Shown here piece by piece: positions 43,388-52,022 of a stretch of 64,000 nt of DNA. The stretch's first letter is position 1; each line of letters opens with the position of its first letter. Source of the DNA: Streptomyces sp. Root431 (GTDB lineage: Bacteria; Actinomycetota; Actinomycetes; Streptomycetales; Streptomycetaceae); the NCBI RefSeq assembly GCF_001426585.1, contig NZ_LMEI01000001.1, forward strand, positions 619,317 through 683,316. The letters are read 5' to 3'. The position numbers were made by a program, and so were the translations under genes. The notes below the pieces were generated by a model that was given only the letters and a program-made list of their open reading frames with translations, ran no database searches and was not told the DNA's origin.

Positions 43388-43474
43388 GGGCCGCACCGTA
43401 CGCCATTCGAGGGAACAGGTGAGCAATGTCCACCCTCCCGTACGCCCCCTCAGGGGGTGGTGCACTATGGGCCG

Positions 43475-44080
43475 GTGCGAAGAGGACTCGTTCACGCCCT
43501 GGCCTGGTCGCTCGCCACCGGCGCGGCGGTCACCCTGTCCTGGTGGGGAGTGCACACGGTGCTGTCCGGCACGGTGTACGACCCCCCGCGCGCGCTCCCC
43601 CTCCCGGTCGGCACCACCGAGGACGCGCCGGCCGCGTCCGGCAGCGATCCGCTGACCTCCTCGACGCACCGGCCCGTGACCCCGTCGTCCTCGCCGCCGT
43701 CCCCGAAGTCCACGCCGAGCGAGCGGCGCACGACCGCCGCCGCCCCCTCCTCGTCCCCCGCCTCGCCGCCCTCGGACGCTCCGGAGACCACGCCCGCGGC
43801 GCCCGCGACCGGAAGGACCGCGCCCGCCACCACCGGCGCGTCCGATTCCGCGTCCTCGGTGAAGAGCTATCCGGTCGACGGCGGCCGGGTCACCTTCGAC
43901 CTCGGCGAGACCTCCGCCGAGCTGGTCTCGGCGACGCCCGCGTCCGGCTGGCAGATGCAGGTGTGGAAGCAGCCGACCTGGATCCGGGTCACCTTCACCA
44001 AGGACGGCCGCGAGCTGTCGGTCTTCTGCCTGTGGCACGACAGCGCGCCCCGCGTGGAGATCGAGGACCGGCAGGCCTAG
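43475..44080 (+). CDS. Membrane-anchored Ser/Pro-rich extracellular protein of unknown function
   Basis: 201 residues from a GTG at 43475. One N-terminal hydrophobic helix (ALAWSLATGAAVTLSWWGVH) is probably an uncleaved anchor. A Ser/Pro/Thr-rich spacer follows (PSSSPPSPKSTPSERRTTAA), then an 70-residue folded part (SYPVDGGRVTFDLGETSAEL, WQMQVWKQPTWIRVTFTKDG, SVFCLWHDSAPRVEIED). No family is recognised. It is divergent from the two-component regulator, 87 bp away. The TAG stop is supplied by the start of the AGGGCCTGTC-type inverted repeat at 44079. Confidence 0.72.
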   Translation: MRRGLVHALAWSLATGAAVTLSWWGVHTVLSGTVYDPPRALPLPVGTTEDAPAASGSDPLTSSTHRPVTPSSSPPSPKSTPSERRTTAAAPSSSPASPPSDAPETTPAAPATGRTAPATTGASDSASSVKSYPVDGGRVTFDLGETSAELVSATPASGWQMQVWKQPTWIRVTFTKDGRELSVFCLWHDSAPRVEIEDRQA

Positions 44081-44184
44081 GGCCTGTCTGACAATTGGCG
44101 TCGGATCAGGCCGGGGCGTTCGGCCGTGCGGCGAGCGTGCGGGCCGGGCGGGCCGGACCCGGCGGGAATTGTCAGACAGGCCCT
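44079..44184. repeat. Inverted-repeat element of the AGGGCCTGTC family
   Basis: AGGGCCTGTCTGACAATT (44079-44096) and its exact complement AATTGTCAGACAGGCCCT (44167-44184) flank 70 bp of GC-rich sequence with no ORF. Related left ends recur at 45101 and 62633 (AGGGCCTGTCCGG), the latter also followed by a GTCGGAT motif like the one inside this element. Confidence 0.8.
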
Positions 44185-44194
44185 GGCCCCGGGC

Positions 44195-45061
44195 TCAGCG
44201 GAAGACGGACGCGGGCGGTACGGGCGAGGGCTTGGCGCTCGCGTCGGTGACCGGGGCCGCCCCGCCGGCGAAGTCGGCGAGCTCCCGCCCGTGCTCCACC
44301 CGGCCCGGGTGCGGATCGGTGGCGACCCGGCGGGTCAGCTCGGCGACCGGCAGCTCGCGGTCGGAGGCGAGCAGCACCGCGTTCCCGAAGCGGCGGCCGC
44401 GCAGCACCGTGGGGTCGGCGGTCAGCGCCAGCTCGGGGAAGACCGCGGCGGCCGTGGCGATCTGGCCGCGGAGATGGGTCAGGGGCGGGCCGTCGGCGAG
44501 GTTCGCCGCGTAGAAGCCGCCGGGCCGCAGAACGCGCCGCACCTCGCCGAGGAACTCGGTGCTGGTCAGATGGGCCGGGGTGCGGGCCCCGCTGAAGACG
44601 TCGGCGATGACGAGGTCCGCCCAGCCGTCCTGCACCTTGGCGAGTCCGGCCCGGGCGTCGGTGGAACGGACGCGGATGCGGGCTCCGGCGTCGAGGGGTA
44701 GTTCACGGCGGACGAACTGGACCAGCTTTCCGTCGAGCTCGACGATCTGCTGGGTGGAGCGGGGCCGGGTCGCGGCGACGTACCGGGCGAGCGTGAAGGC
44801 GCCGCCGCCGAGGTGCACGGCCTGGAGCGGCCGGTTCGGCGGGGCGGCGAGGTCGGCGATGTGGCCGAGGCGCCGCTGGTACTCGAAGGAGAGGAAGGCC
44901 GGGTCGTCGAGGTCGACGTGCGACTGGGGGGCGCCGTCGATGAGCAGCGTCCAGGCGCGCGGGCGCTCCCGGTCGGGTATGAGTTCGGCGAGCCCGCCGT
45001 CGACGGTCTCGGCGACGGAGGCGGCGGACGCCGCCCGGTCGCGCTGTTTGTTCCTGGCCAC
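44195..45061 (-). CDS. Spermidine-synthase-like (SAM-dependent methyltransferase fold) protein
   Basis: 288 residues from a GTG at 45061. It has the spermidine-synthase core: DLDDPAFLSFEYQRRLGHIA, PLQAVHLGGGAFTLARYVAA (the glycine-rich cofactor loop), STQQIVELDGKLVQFVRREL, RSTDARAGLAKVQDGWADLV, IADVFSGARTPAHLTSTEFL and VRRVLRPGGFYAANLADGPP. In place of the DxYD of true synthases it has ADVFSG, as in many actinobacterial fused or stand-alone homologues whose substrate is unknown, so polyamine synthesis is not assured. It is cytosolic. The small gene at 45124 lies upstream on the same strand. Confidence 0.82.
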   Translation of the reverse strand: MARNKQRDRAASAASVAETVDGGLAELIPDRERPRAWTLLIDGAPQSHVDLDDPAFLSFEYQRRLGHIADLAAPPNRPLQAVHLGGGAFTLARYVAATRPRSTQQIVELDGKLVQFVRRELPLDAGARIRVRSTDARAGLAKVQDGWADLVIADVFSGARTPAHLTSTEFLGEVRRVLRPGGFYAANLADGPPLTHLRGQIATAAAVFPELALTADPTVLRGRRFGNAVLLASDRELPVAELTRRVATDPHPGRVEHGRELADFAGGAAPVTDASAKPSPVPPASVFR

Positions 45062-45123
45062 GGGCCCATTATCGGGGCATGTCCGGCAAGGGACCCTCTT
45101 AGGGCCTGTCCGGCCCCGAGGGC

Positions 45124-45567
45124 TCAGTGGCAGCCGTCGGCCGCCTCGATGAGCCGTGCCGCCTCGCCCAGCGCCTCGCGCAGGACGACCGGGTCGGTGA
45201 CGGGGTCGGTGTCGCCCGGCGGCAGCAGCCAGCCGGCCGGGCGGGGGGTGTCGCCCGTCGGTTCGGGCAGCTCCGGCAGCTCGGGGAGGCGGAGCCCGCG
45301 CCCCGAGGTCCGCGTACACGCACTGCCCGGCATGTCCCAGGCCGCGGCCGTGCCGGGCGGGACGAGGAAGCCGAGGGTGTCGCAGGCCCCGTCGTGGACG
45401 ACCGGGCCGACCGCGGGGGCGCTGCCGCGGCGCAGGATGTCGACGGCCTCCAGGCCCTGCCGGACCGGCACGGTCACCAGGTCCCAGGGTTCGGCGGGGG
45501 ACTGGGGGGCGCCGCCGTCCGGGGCGGGTGCGTGCCACGTGGCCGACTGCGAACCGATCTCCGACAT
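45124..45567 (-). CDS. Small conserved Streptomyces protein next to an HTH/TPR regulator
   Basis: 147 residues from an ATG at 45567. It contains AEPWDLVTVPVRQGLEAVDI, GPVVHDGACDTLGFLVPPGT, AAAWDMPGSAC, an LPELPELPEP tract and GWLLPPGDTDPVTDPVVLRE followed by ALGEAARLIEAADGCH. The VPPGTAAxWDxPG and DPVxLxEAL patterns resemble small proteins that databases connect with the N-terminal part of bifunctional primase/polymerase proteins, though no catalytic motif is visible here. It faces the HTH/TPR regulator at 45793 across a 225-bp shared gap. The function is unknown. Confidence 0.7.
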   Translation of the reverse strand: MSEIGSQSATWHAPAPDGGAPQSPAEPWDLVTVPVRQGLEAVDILRRGSAPAVGPVVHDGACDTLGFLVPPGTAAAWDMPGSACTRTSGRGLRLPELPELPEPTGDTPRPAGWLLPPGDTDPVTDPVVLREALGEAARLIEAADGCH

Positions 45568-45792
45568 GGGGACCCCTCCTCGCTCCAGAGGAGACACGTT
45601 CCGTCTCTCCCTTACGGTTCAACGCCCGTGCGCGTCAACGGCTACGGCGGCATGCCGCTGCAAAGGATGGCAGTTCATGGCAGATCGCAGGCGAGATATC
45701 CGATTTGTAGCCAAACTCAGCGTACGCATCCGGTCACAGCAGGTACGTTCTTGCCGCCGGACCACCCGGCAGCACCAGGAGAGGGCTCGGCC

Positions 45793-47082
45793 ATGGCGAT
45801 GTCACGGGCAGTTCCCAATCTCGCCTTCCGCCGGCTCCGCGGACAGCACTCGCCGGCGGAGTTCGCCGCGGCTGTCCGCCGGGCGGCGCGGGAGATCGGC
45901 GAACAGGTCGCGTGCGACGCCCGCTACATCGGGCGCGTGGAAGCGGGCGAGATCCGTTGCCCCAACTACGCGTACGAGCGGGTCTTCCTGCACATGTTCC
46001 CCGGTCTGGACCTCTCCGACCTGGGCTTCTCCGCGCGGGAGACGGTGCGCGGCCGGCGGCAGCCGGTCGCGGCCGGGGCTCCGGCTCCCGCGCTACTCCC
46101 GACCCGGAACGATGAGGAGAGCGACGTGCTGCGTCGCGCATTCATGACGAGCGGCTCCGCCACCCTGGCGGCCGCCTCGCTGGGACTCGGCGGCCCCGCC
46201 GTCGCGATCCCCGCCCCCCGCGGCACCCACAGGATCGGCGAGGCCGAGGTCCGGGCCGTCGAGGAGGCCGTACGGCAGATCCGTCTGCTCGACGACCGGC
46301 ACGGCGCCGACGGGCTCTACAAGGTCGCCGCGCAGCCGCTCCGTACCGCGTACGCGCTGCTCGACACGGGAACGATGACCCGCCGCTCCACCGAGGACCG
46401 GCTGCACGCGGGCGCCGGCGAGCTGTCCCTCTCCGTCGGCTGGCTCGCCCACGACTCGGGCCGGCACGAGGACGCGCGCTCGCACTACGCCGAGGCCCTC
46501 GCCACCGCGCGGGTCTCCGGGAACGCGGCCCTGGAGGCGCACGCCTTCTGCAACACGTCGTTCCTGGCCCGGGACACCGGCAAGTACCGCGAGGCGGTCC
46601 GCGCGGCCCAGGCGGGGCTGCGGGCCGCGCAGCCCCTCGACTCGGCCCGGCTCCTTTCGCTGCTCTCGCTGCGGGAGGCGGCCGCGTGGGCGGGGCTCGG
46701 CGACCGGTCCGCCTGCGAGCAGGCCCTCGGCCGCGCCCACGGGCACTTCGACCGGGGGCCGTCCGACGGCGACCCCGAGTGGATGTCGTTCTTCGGCGAG
46801 CCCGAGCGGGAGGCCCTGGAGGCGCAGTGCTGGTCGGCCCTCGGCGACTGGGGCCGGGCCGCCCGCCACGCCCACCGGGCCACGGTCCTGCAGAATCCGT
46901 ACTTCGCCCGGAACCTCGCGCTCTACCGCGCCCACCTGGCCAAGGACCTGGCGCACGCCGGGCGCCCGGACGAGGCGGCGGCGGAGGCGAAGCGCGTCGT
47001 GGACTCCCTCGAAGGCATCGCCTCGGCCCGGATCCGCGGGATGCTCGCCGAGACGAGCCGGGTCCTCGCGGCGTACCGCTAG
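45793..47082 (+). CDS. XRE-type regulator with C-terminal TPR-like repeats
   Basis: 429 residues from an ATG at 45793 (AGGAGAGGG upstream). Residues 12-75 are a divergent helix-turn-helix (SPAEFAAAVRRAAREIGEQV, CDARYIGRVEAGEIRCPNYA). Near residue 117 is RRAFMTSGSATLAAASLGLG, a Tat-like segment found in the middle of many Streptomyces proteins of this type and probably not an export signal here. From 140 on the protein is alpha-helical with TPR-like repeats (HEDARSHYAEALATARVSGN, GKYREAVRAAQAGLRAAQPL, WGRAARHAHRATVLQNPYFA). The plan recalls developmental or secondary-metabolism regulators such as NsdA-type proteins, but identity is not established. Confidence 0.78.
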   Translation: MAMSRAVPNLAFRRLRGQHSPAEFAAAVRRAAREIGEQVACDARYIGRVEAGEIRCPNYAYERVFLHMFPGLDLSDLGFSARETVRGRRQPVAAGAPAPALLPTRNDEESDVLRRAFMTSGSATLAAASLGLGGPAVAIPAPRGTHRIGEAEVRAVEEAVRQIRLLDDRHGADGLYKVAAQPLRTAYALLDTGTMTRRSTEDRLHAGAGELSLSVGWLAHDSGRHEDARSHYAEALATARVSGNAALEAHAFCNTSFLARDTGKYREAVRAAQAGLRAAQPLDSARLLSLLSLREAAAWAGLGDRSACEQALGRAHGHFDRGPSDGDPEWMSFFGEPEREALEAQCWSALGDWGRAARHAHRATVLQNPYFARNLALYRAHLAKDLAHAGRPDEAAAEAKRVVDSLEGIASARIRGMLAETSRVLAAYR

Positions 47083-47131
47083 GGGATGTCCTGGCGAGCC
47101 CGGCCCGACCGACGGGACAACCGCCGGGGCC

Positions 47132-47728
47132 TCACTGCTCCAGGTGGCCGGTGTCGTTCCAGCGCTCGATCGCCGGTGCGCCGTACGCCCAGCCGAGGAC
47201 CGAGAGGCTCGTCGGGTCGAGGCGGATGCGCGAGGCGAACGAGACGTCCTCGCCCAGCCAGCGCGCGCCGATCGACCGCAGGATGTGCCCGTGCGCGAAG
47301 ACCAGGACGTCGCGGTCGGCGGAGCGGACCCGCTCCACGATCTCGTCGGCGCGGGCCGAGAGCTGCGCGAGCGACTCGCCCTCCGGGACCGCGTCGCGCC
47401 AGATCAGCCAGCCGGGGCGGATCGCCTGGATCTGGGCCGGGGTCATCCCCTCGTACGCCCCGTAGTCCCACTCCATCAGCGCGTCCCACGGCTCCGCGCG
47501 GTCGCCGAAGCCGGCGAGGGCGCAGGTCTCGCTCGCGCGGACCAGGGGGCTGGTGCGCACCTCCACGTCGGGCAGTCCCTGCCAGGGCCCGCGGTGCAGC
47601 CGCTCGCCGAGCAGCTTCGCGCCGCGCCGGCCCTCGTCGAGCAGGGGGATGTCGGTCCTGCCGGTGTGCCGGCCGAGAAGCGACCACTCGGTCTGGCCGT
47701 GCCGGGCGAGCAGGATGCGCGGTGCCAT
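47132..47728 (-). CDS. Histidine phosphatase family protein (phosphoglycerate-mutase-like)
   Basis: 198 residues from an ATG at 47728 with GGAGAG upstream. It has the RHG catalytic motif near the start ([20 protein letters not shown]), [34 protein letters not shown] (second Arg), [19 protein letters not shown] with the acid Glu, and [19 protein letters not shown] with the second catalytic His. It is a 2H-phosphohistidine phosphatase and not necessarily a glycolytic mutase. The substrate is unknown. It is divergent from the nuclease-helicase operon. Confidence 0.92.
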   Translation of the reverse strand: MAPRILLARHGQTEWSLLGRHTGRTDIPLLDEGRRGAKLLGERLHRGPWQGLPDVEVRTSPLVRASETCALAGFGDRAEPWDALMEWDYGAYEGMTPAQIQAIRPGWLIWRDAVPEGESLAQLSARADEIVERVRSADRDVLVFAHGHILRSIGARWLGEDVSFASRIRLDPTSLSVLGWAYGAPAIERWNDTGHLEQ

Positions 47729-47852
47729 GGGAAGGCTCTCCAGGGGTTCACGGTGTGCGGACGTGCCTGTCCCATCATCGCCCACCCTCATTCGGGGTGA
47801 CGTCCGGGCGACCTCGGGACGGTTGTCAGTGGCGGATGCGAGACTTCCGCGG

Positions 47853-49016
47853 GTGAGCGCATCCCTGGACAGCGGTCTGCCACGACCGTCGCAGACGACA
47901 CTTCGGCAGGTCCTCGCTGAGCTGCGCGGACCGGGCACCGCGCCGCGCGCCCTGGACGCGCGGGCGCTCGCGGCGCTCGCCGCCAATCCCGGCTGCCGCC
48001 GCCGGGCGCTGCTCGACGGCGCCGGGGTCGACAAGGCGGCGCTCGCGTCGAAGCTGGGCTCCCCCGCGCCGTTCGGCCAGTCGCAGTTCGCGATCATGCG
48101 GGGCAATTCCTTCGAGGCGAAGGTGAAGGCGGACGGCGGCCGTGAGCTGCTGCGGCTGCTCGGCGTCGAGGAGCCCGGCGCGGTGTCGGTGCCCGATCTG
48201 GCGGCGGCCGGACCCCAGGGGCGGACGGCCCGCACGGCGCTCGCGCTGCGGGAGGCGACGGCGGCCGGGGCGTGGACGCTGCTCGACCATCCGCTGCTCG
48301 CCCTGGAGGTGGCGGGTGCCCCGGTCTATCTGGAGCCGGACGCGGTGGTCGTCGGTCCCGACGGGCGGTGGACGGTCGTCGAGATCAAGTCCTTCCCGAT
48401 GATCGACGGCTCGGCCGACGCGTCGAAGGTGGGCGCGGCGGCCCGGCAGTCCGCCGTGTACGTGCTCGCGCTCGAACGGGTGGCGGCGGTGACCGAGGGC
48501 GCGCAGGTCGCGCACTCGGTGGTCCTCGTCTGCCCGAAGGACTTCTCGAACGTGCCGACGGCCTCGGTCGTGGACGTGCGCAAGCAGCGGTCCGTCACCC
48601 GGCGGCAGCTCGCCCGGCTGACCCGGATCGAGGAGATCGCGGACGCCGTGCCGGAGGGCGTCACCTTCGACGTGGCGGGGTGCTCGGCCGCGGAGCTGAC
48701 GGAGGCCGTGGAGACCGTGCCCCACGCGTACGCGCCGGAGTGCCTGACCGCCTGCGAGCTGGCCTTCCACTGCCGGGCGCGGGCCCGGGAGGCGGGCGCG
48801 GTGGAGACCCTGGGCCGTGCGGTACGGGGTGAACTGGGCAGCCTCACGACGGTCGGCGCGGTCCTGGCGGCGGCGCGCGGCGAGGCCGGGGACCCGGACG
48901 ACCCGGCGGTCGCGGCCCTGCGCCGGGCGCGGGCGCTGCGGCAGGAGGCGCTGGACGGGGCGTCGGTACGGGACGGGGCGCGCGGGCCGCGCGAGGAGGC
49001 ACCGGCATGTCACTGA
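47853..49016 (+). CDS. Cas4/AddB-like PD-(D/E)XK nuclease with probable Fe-S cluster
   Basis: 387 residues from a GTG at 47853 (a GTG at 47829 would add eight residues). The nuclease core is visible: [20 protein letters not shown], then [10 protein letters not shown] (Asp163), [20 protein letters not shown] (Glu177 and Lys179) and [16 protein letters not shown] (Gln199), the D...ExK...Q pattern of RecB-family nucleases. Cys48 (NPGCRRR) and Cys297, Cys301, Cys307 ([12 protein letters not shown]) bracket the core as in the 4Fe-4S clusters of AddB, Cas4 and Dna2. It is first in a three-gene operon with overlapping starts and an SF1 helicase, so it probably acts on DNA ends or flaps. No cas genes are nearby. 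Confidence 0.85.
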   Translation: MSASLDSGLPRPSQTTLRQVLAELRGPGTAPRALDARALAALAANPGCRRRALLDGAGVDKAALASKLGSPAPFGQSQFAIMRGNSFEAKVKADGGRELLRLLGVEEPGAVSVPDLAAAGPQGRTARTALALREATAAGAWTLLDHPLLALEVAGAPVYLEPDAVVVGPDGRWTVVEIKSFPMIDGSADASKVGAAARQSAVYVLALERVAAVTEGAQVAHSVVLVCPKDFSNVPTASVVDVRKQRSVTRRQLARLTRIEEIADAVPEGVTFDVAGCSAAELTEAVETVPHAYAPECLTACELAFHCRARAREAGAVETLGRAVRGELGSLTTVGAVLAAARGEAGDPDDPAVAALRRARALRQEALDGASVRDGARGPREEAPACH

Positions 49017-50596
49017 TCTCCGCGCTCGCCCGGATGGAGGCCGTCGAGTCGGGCCGCGCCCAGCCGCTGGCCACCGTCCGCCACCGGCACGTGTCCGCGC
49101 GGCCGCTCGTCCTCGTCCCGCTGACGACCGCGGGTGAGGCGGGTGCGCCGCTCGGCGCGCTCGTCGGCACCGACCGCGAGGAGCCGCGGCTCCTGGTGGT
49201 GACGCAGCCCCGGGACCGGGACCTGCGGTTCGCCTTCCTCGCCGACCTGGCGGAGGAGGTCCTGCCGTACGTCGACGGGTTCACGGACGTCGTCGAGGCG
49301 GCGGAGCGCAGCGAGACGGATCCCGAGACCGGCAAGAAGGTGAAGGTCGAGGTCGAGCTGTGCGCGGACGCGCCGCAGCTGATCGTGCCGAGCCGGGCGG
49401 GCATCGAGTACGTACGGCTGCTCGGGCGGTCGACGCGGTTCCGGCGGACGGCCGAGCAGGACCCGGAGACGCCGTTCCCCGCGCCGCCGCGCGTGCCGCT
49501 GCTGGGGCGCTGGCTGACGCACTTCGGCGAGCGGGCGCGGGTCCCCGGCTCCTCGCTGCTGCTCGCCGCGACCGACCTGCTCAACCGGCACTGGGCGACC
49601 GGCCAGTCCTCCCTGGAGGACCAGCACCTGGGCGCGCTGCTCGCCTGGATCGACCCGGACGACGGGGAGAGCGGTCCCGAGGGGGCGCTGCGGGCCGAGG
49701 TGGGGCGGGACGCCCAGGGGCAGCTGCTGTGCCCGCCGGCCGGTCCGGCCACCGACCCGGCCTTCGACAACCGGCTCCTCGCGCCCGCGATCGAGCGGTA
49801 CGACCGGGCCCGGCAGGCGCTCGGGGCGGCCGAGGACGGCGAGGCGGCCGACACGGGTCTCGGCGAGCTGCACCGGGCCGAGCGGGAGGTCCGGCGGCTC
49901 GTCGCCTCGCAGCTGAAGCCGACCTGGGACGCGGTCTGGCGGGCGCTCGACCTGCTGCGGGAGCTGCCGGAGGGCGCCAGGGTCGAGGACCGCTGGACCC
50001 GCGACCGCTGGTCGTTCACCGGCCACCGGGACCGGATCACGGCCGGCGAGCCGCCGCAGCCGCGCCGGGACGACGCCGTGGGGGCGGCCTCGAAGCTCGC
50101 GGCCCGCGAGCAGGCGCAGGGCCAGCTGGAGGCGCACGAGGCGCTCGACGACCCGCTGGTCCTGGCGGGGCGGCGGCTCGCGGGCGAGGCGTTCGCGGCG
50201 GAGGTGGCCGAGGTGACGATGGCGTGGACGGAGTCGAAGCGGCCCGCGCCGCGGCCGCTCCTCACGGTCCGCACGGAGGACCGGCCGCACCTCGCCGAGA
50301 AGGCGAAGGTGTTCCGCTCGCTCGACGGGAAGCCGCAGGCGGCGGAGTTCGTGCGGTACGAGGAGGACGGCTCGCTGGTGCTGCGGCTGCTGGACAGGAT
50401 GGGGCGCTCCAAGGAGCCCGCGGCGGGCTCGGTGCCGGAGAAGGGCGAGCGGATCGCCTGGACGCTGTTCGAGCACGAGCAGCGGGTCGGGCCGAAGCTG
50501 CCGGACCCGGAGGAGACGCCCTGGACGCACGGCGGTCCGCCGCGGACGGACGCCGTCGAACTGCCCGACGCCGTGACCCCCGAGGACGTGCTGTGA
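49007..50596 (+). CDS. Unrecognised middle protein of the nuclease-helicase operon
   Basis: 529 residues from an ATG at 49007 with GAGGAGG upstream; it overlaps the nuclease gene by 10 bp and the helicase by 4 bp. It is acidic and helical, with no signal peptide or membrane span: LVLVPLTTAGEAGAPLGALV, DREEPRLLVVTQPRDRDLRF, LLGRWLTHFGERARVPGSSL, LLAATDLLNRHWATGQSSLE, HLGALLAWIDPDDGESGPEG, VTMAWTESKRPAPRPLLTVR. I recognise no domain, nucleotide-binding loop or nuclease motif. Tight coupling on both sides suggests a stoichiometric partner of the nuclease and helicase, perhaps a scaffold or DNA-binding subunit as in AddAB/Dna2-like complexes. That role is inferred only from position. Confidence 0.8.
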   Translation: MSLISALARMEAVESGRAQPLATVRHRHVSARPLVLVPLTTAGEAGAPLGALVGTDREEPRLLVVTQPRDRDLRFAFLADLAEEVLPYVDGFTDVVEAAERSETDPETGKKVKVEVELCADAPQLIVPSRAGIEYVRLLGRSTRFRRTAEQDPETPFPAPPRVPLLGRWLTHFGERARVPGSSLLLAATDLLNRHWATGQSSLEDQHLGALLAWIDPDDGESGPEGALRAEVGRDAQGQLLCPPAGPATDPAFDNRLLAPAIERYDRARQALGAAEDGEAADTGLGELHRAEREVRRLVASQLKPTWDAVWRALDLLRELPEGARVEDRWTRDRWSFTGHRDRITAGEPPQPRRDDAVGAASKLAAREQAQGQLEAHEALDDPLVLAGRRLAGEAFAAEVAEVTMAWTESKRPAPRPLLTVRTEDRPHLAEKAKVFRSLDGKPQAAEFVRYEEDGSLVLRLLDRMGRSKEPAAGSVPEKGERIAWTLFEHEQRVGPKLPDPEETPWTHGGPPRTDAVELPDAVTPEDVL

Positions 50597-51936
50597 CGAT
50601 CCCTGAGCCTCGTTTCGATCCGTCCGCCGAGGCCGGCCGTGCCACGGACGGCATCCTGGCGGACACCCTGCACGGCACCTCGCGGGGTGTCGTCGTGGAC
50701 TCCCCTCCGGGTGCCGGGAAGTCGACCCTGGTCGTCCGGGCCGCGCTCGAGCTGGCCGCCGCCGGGCGTTCCCTGATGGTCGTCGCGCAGACGAACGCGC
50801 AGGTGGACGATCTGGTGCTGCGGCTCGCCGAGAAGGAGCCCGGCCTGGAGGTGGGCCGGCTGCACTCGAGCGACAGCGACCCGTACGACAAGGCGCTCGA
50901 CGACCTGGCGAACGTACGGAAGTCGGCGAAGCCCGGGGAGCTGACGGGGCTGCAGGTCGTGCTCTCCACCTCCGCCAAGTGGGCGCACGTGAAGAACGTC
51001 GAGCCGTGGGCGCACGCGATCGTCGACGAGGCGTACCAGATGCGCTCGGACGCGCTCCTCTCCGTGGCGGGCCTCTTCGAGCGGGCGCTGTTCGTGGGCG
51101 ACCCCGGGCAGCTCGACCCCTTCTCGGTGGTGGGCGCGGAGCAGTGGGCGGGGCTCTCGTACGATCCGTCCGCCTCGGCCGTCTCCACGCTGCTCGCACA
51201 CAATCCGGAGCTGCCGCAGCACCGGCTGCCGGTGTCGTGGCGGCTGCCGGCCTCGGCGGCGCCGCTGGTCTCGGACGCCTTCTACCCGTTCACGCCGTTC
51301 CGCAGCGGCACCGGGCCCGGGGACCGGAAGCTCTCCTTCTCGGTGGCGTCGGACGGTTCGGGGCCCGACCGGGTCCTGGACGAGGCGGCGGAGTCGGGCT
51401 GGGGGCTGCTCGAACTGCCGGCCCGCACCACTCCGCGCACGGATCCGGAGGCGGTCGGCGCGGTCGCGCAGGTCGTCCGGCGCCTCCTCGACCGGGGCGG
51501 GGCGGCGGTCTCGGAGCGGTCCGAGCGTCCGGTGCCGCTGACGCCCGACCGGGTCGCGGTCGGCACCGCCCACCGCGACCAGGCGGCGGCGGTCCGGGCG
51601 GCGCTCGCGGCGCTCGGCGTGACGGGCGTGACGGTGGACACCGCGAACCGGCTCCAGGGCCGTGAGTACGACGTCACCGTCGTCCTCCATCCGCTGTCCG
51701 GGCGGCCGGACGCGACCGCCTTCCACCTGGAGACGGGCCGGCTGTGCGTCCTCGCCTCCCGGCACCGGCACGCCTGTGTCGTGGTCTGCCGCGCGGGCGT
51801 CGCGGAGCTCCTCGACGAGCACCCGTCGACGGAGCCGGTGCGGCTGGGCGCGGCGGTGTCCTTCCCGGACGGGTGGGAGGCGATGATGTCCACGTGGGAC
51901 GTCTGGTCGCGTCACCGCGTCTCATGGCATCCGTAG
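50593..51936 (+). CDS. Superfamily 1 helicase/ATPase (Upf1/Dna2-like)
   Basis: 447 residues from a GTG overlapping the previous stop (GTGA). SF1 motifs in order: Walker A PPGAGKST (residues 38-45), Ia LMVVAQTNAQVDDLV, Walker B with IVDEAYQ (Asp145-Glu146, DExxQ type), III FVGDPGQLDPF, IV LPVSWRLP, V VDTANRLQGREYDVTVVL and VI ASRHRHACVVV. The DExxQ box and the QGREYD motif are characteristic of the Upf1/Dna2/SF1B group. It is short, with no long accessory domains, so partner proteins probably give specificity. It lies last in the operon with the Fe-S nuclease. Together they resemble the nuclease and helicase halves of Dna2 encoded separately. Confidence 0.9.
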   Translation: MTIPEPRFDPSAEAGRATDGILADTLHGTSRGVVVDSPPGAGKSTLVVRAALELAAAGRSLMVVAQTNAQVDDLVLRLAEKEPGLEVGRLHSSDSDPYDKALDDLANVRKSAKPGELTGLQVVLSTSAKWAHVKNVEPWAHAIVDEAYQMRSDALLSVAGLFERALFVGDPGQLDPFSVVGAEQWAGLSYDPSASAVSTLLAHNPELPQHRLPVSWRLPASAAPLVSDAFYPFTPFRSGTGPGDRKLSFSVASDGSGPDRVLDEAAESGWGLLELPARTTPRTDPEAVGAVAQVVRRLLDRGGAAVSERSERPVPLTPDRVAVGTAHRDQAAAVRAALAALGVTGVTVDTANRLQGREYDVTVVLHPLSGRPDATAFHLETGRLCVLASRHRHACVVVCRAGVAELLDEHPSTEPVRLGAAVSFPDGWEAMMSTWDVWSRHRVSWHP

Positions 51937-52022
51937 TACCGGGTCCGGCTACGTCCTTCTGAACGAGGGCTTCCCGGGCCGCGTCTTCAGGACGCGCGGG
52001 GCCGGTGGCGGCCGGTACGGCG

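Noticed and set aside
48844..51915. Reverse open frame of about 1,000 codons antisense to the unknown protein and helicase
   Set aside because: Codon third-position bias and helicase motifs support the forward strand; the antisense product is repetitive Arg/Pro sequence.
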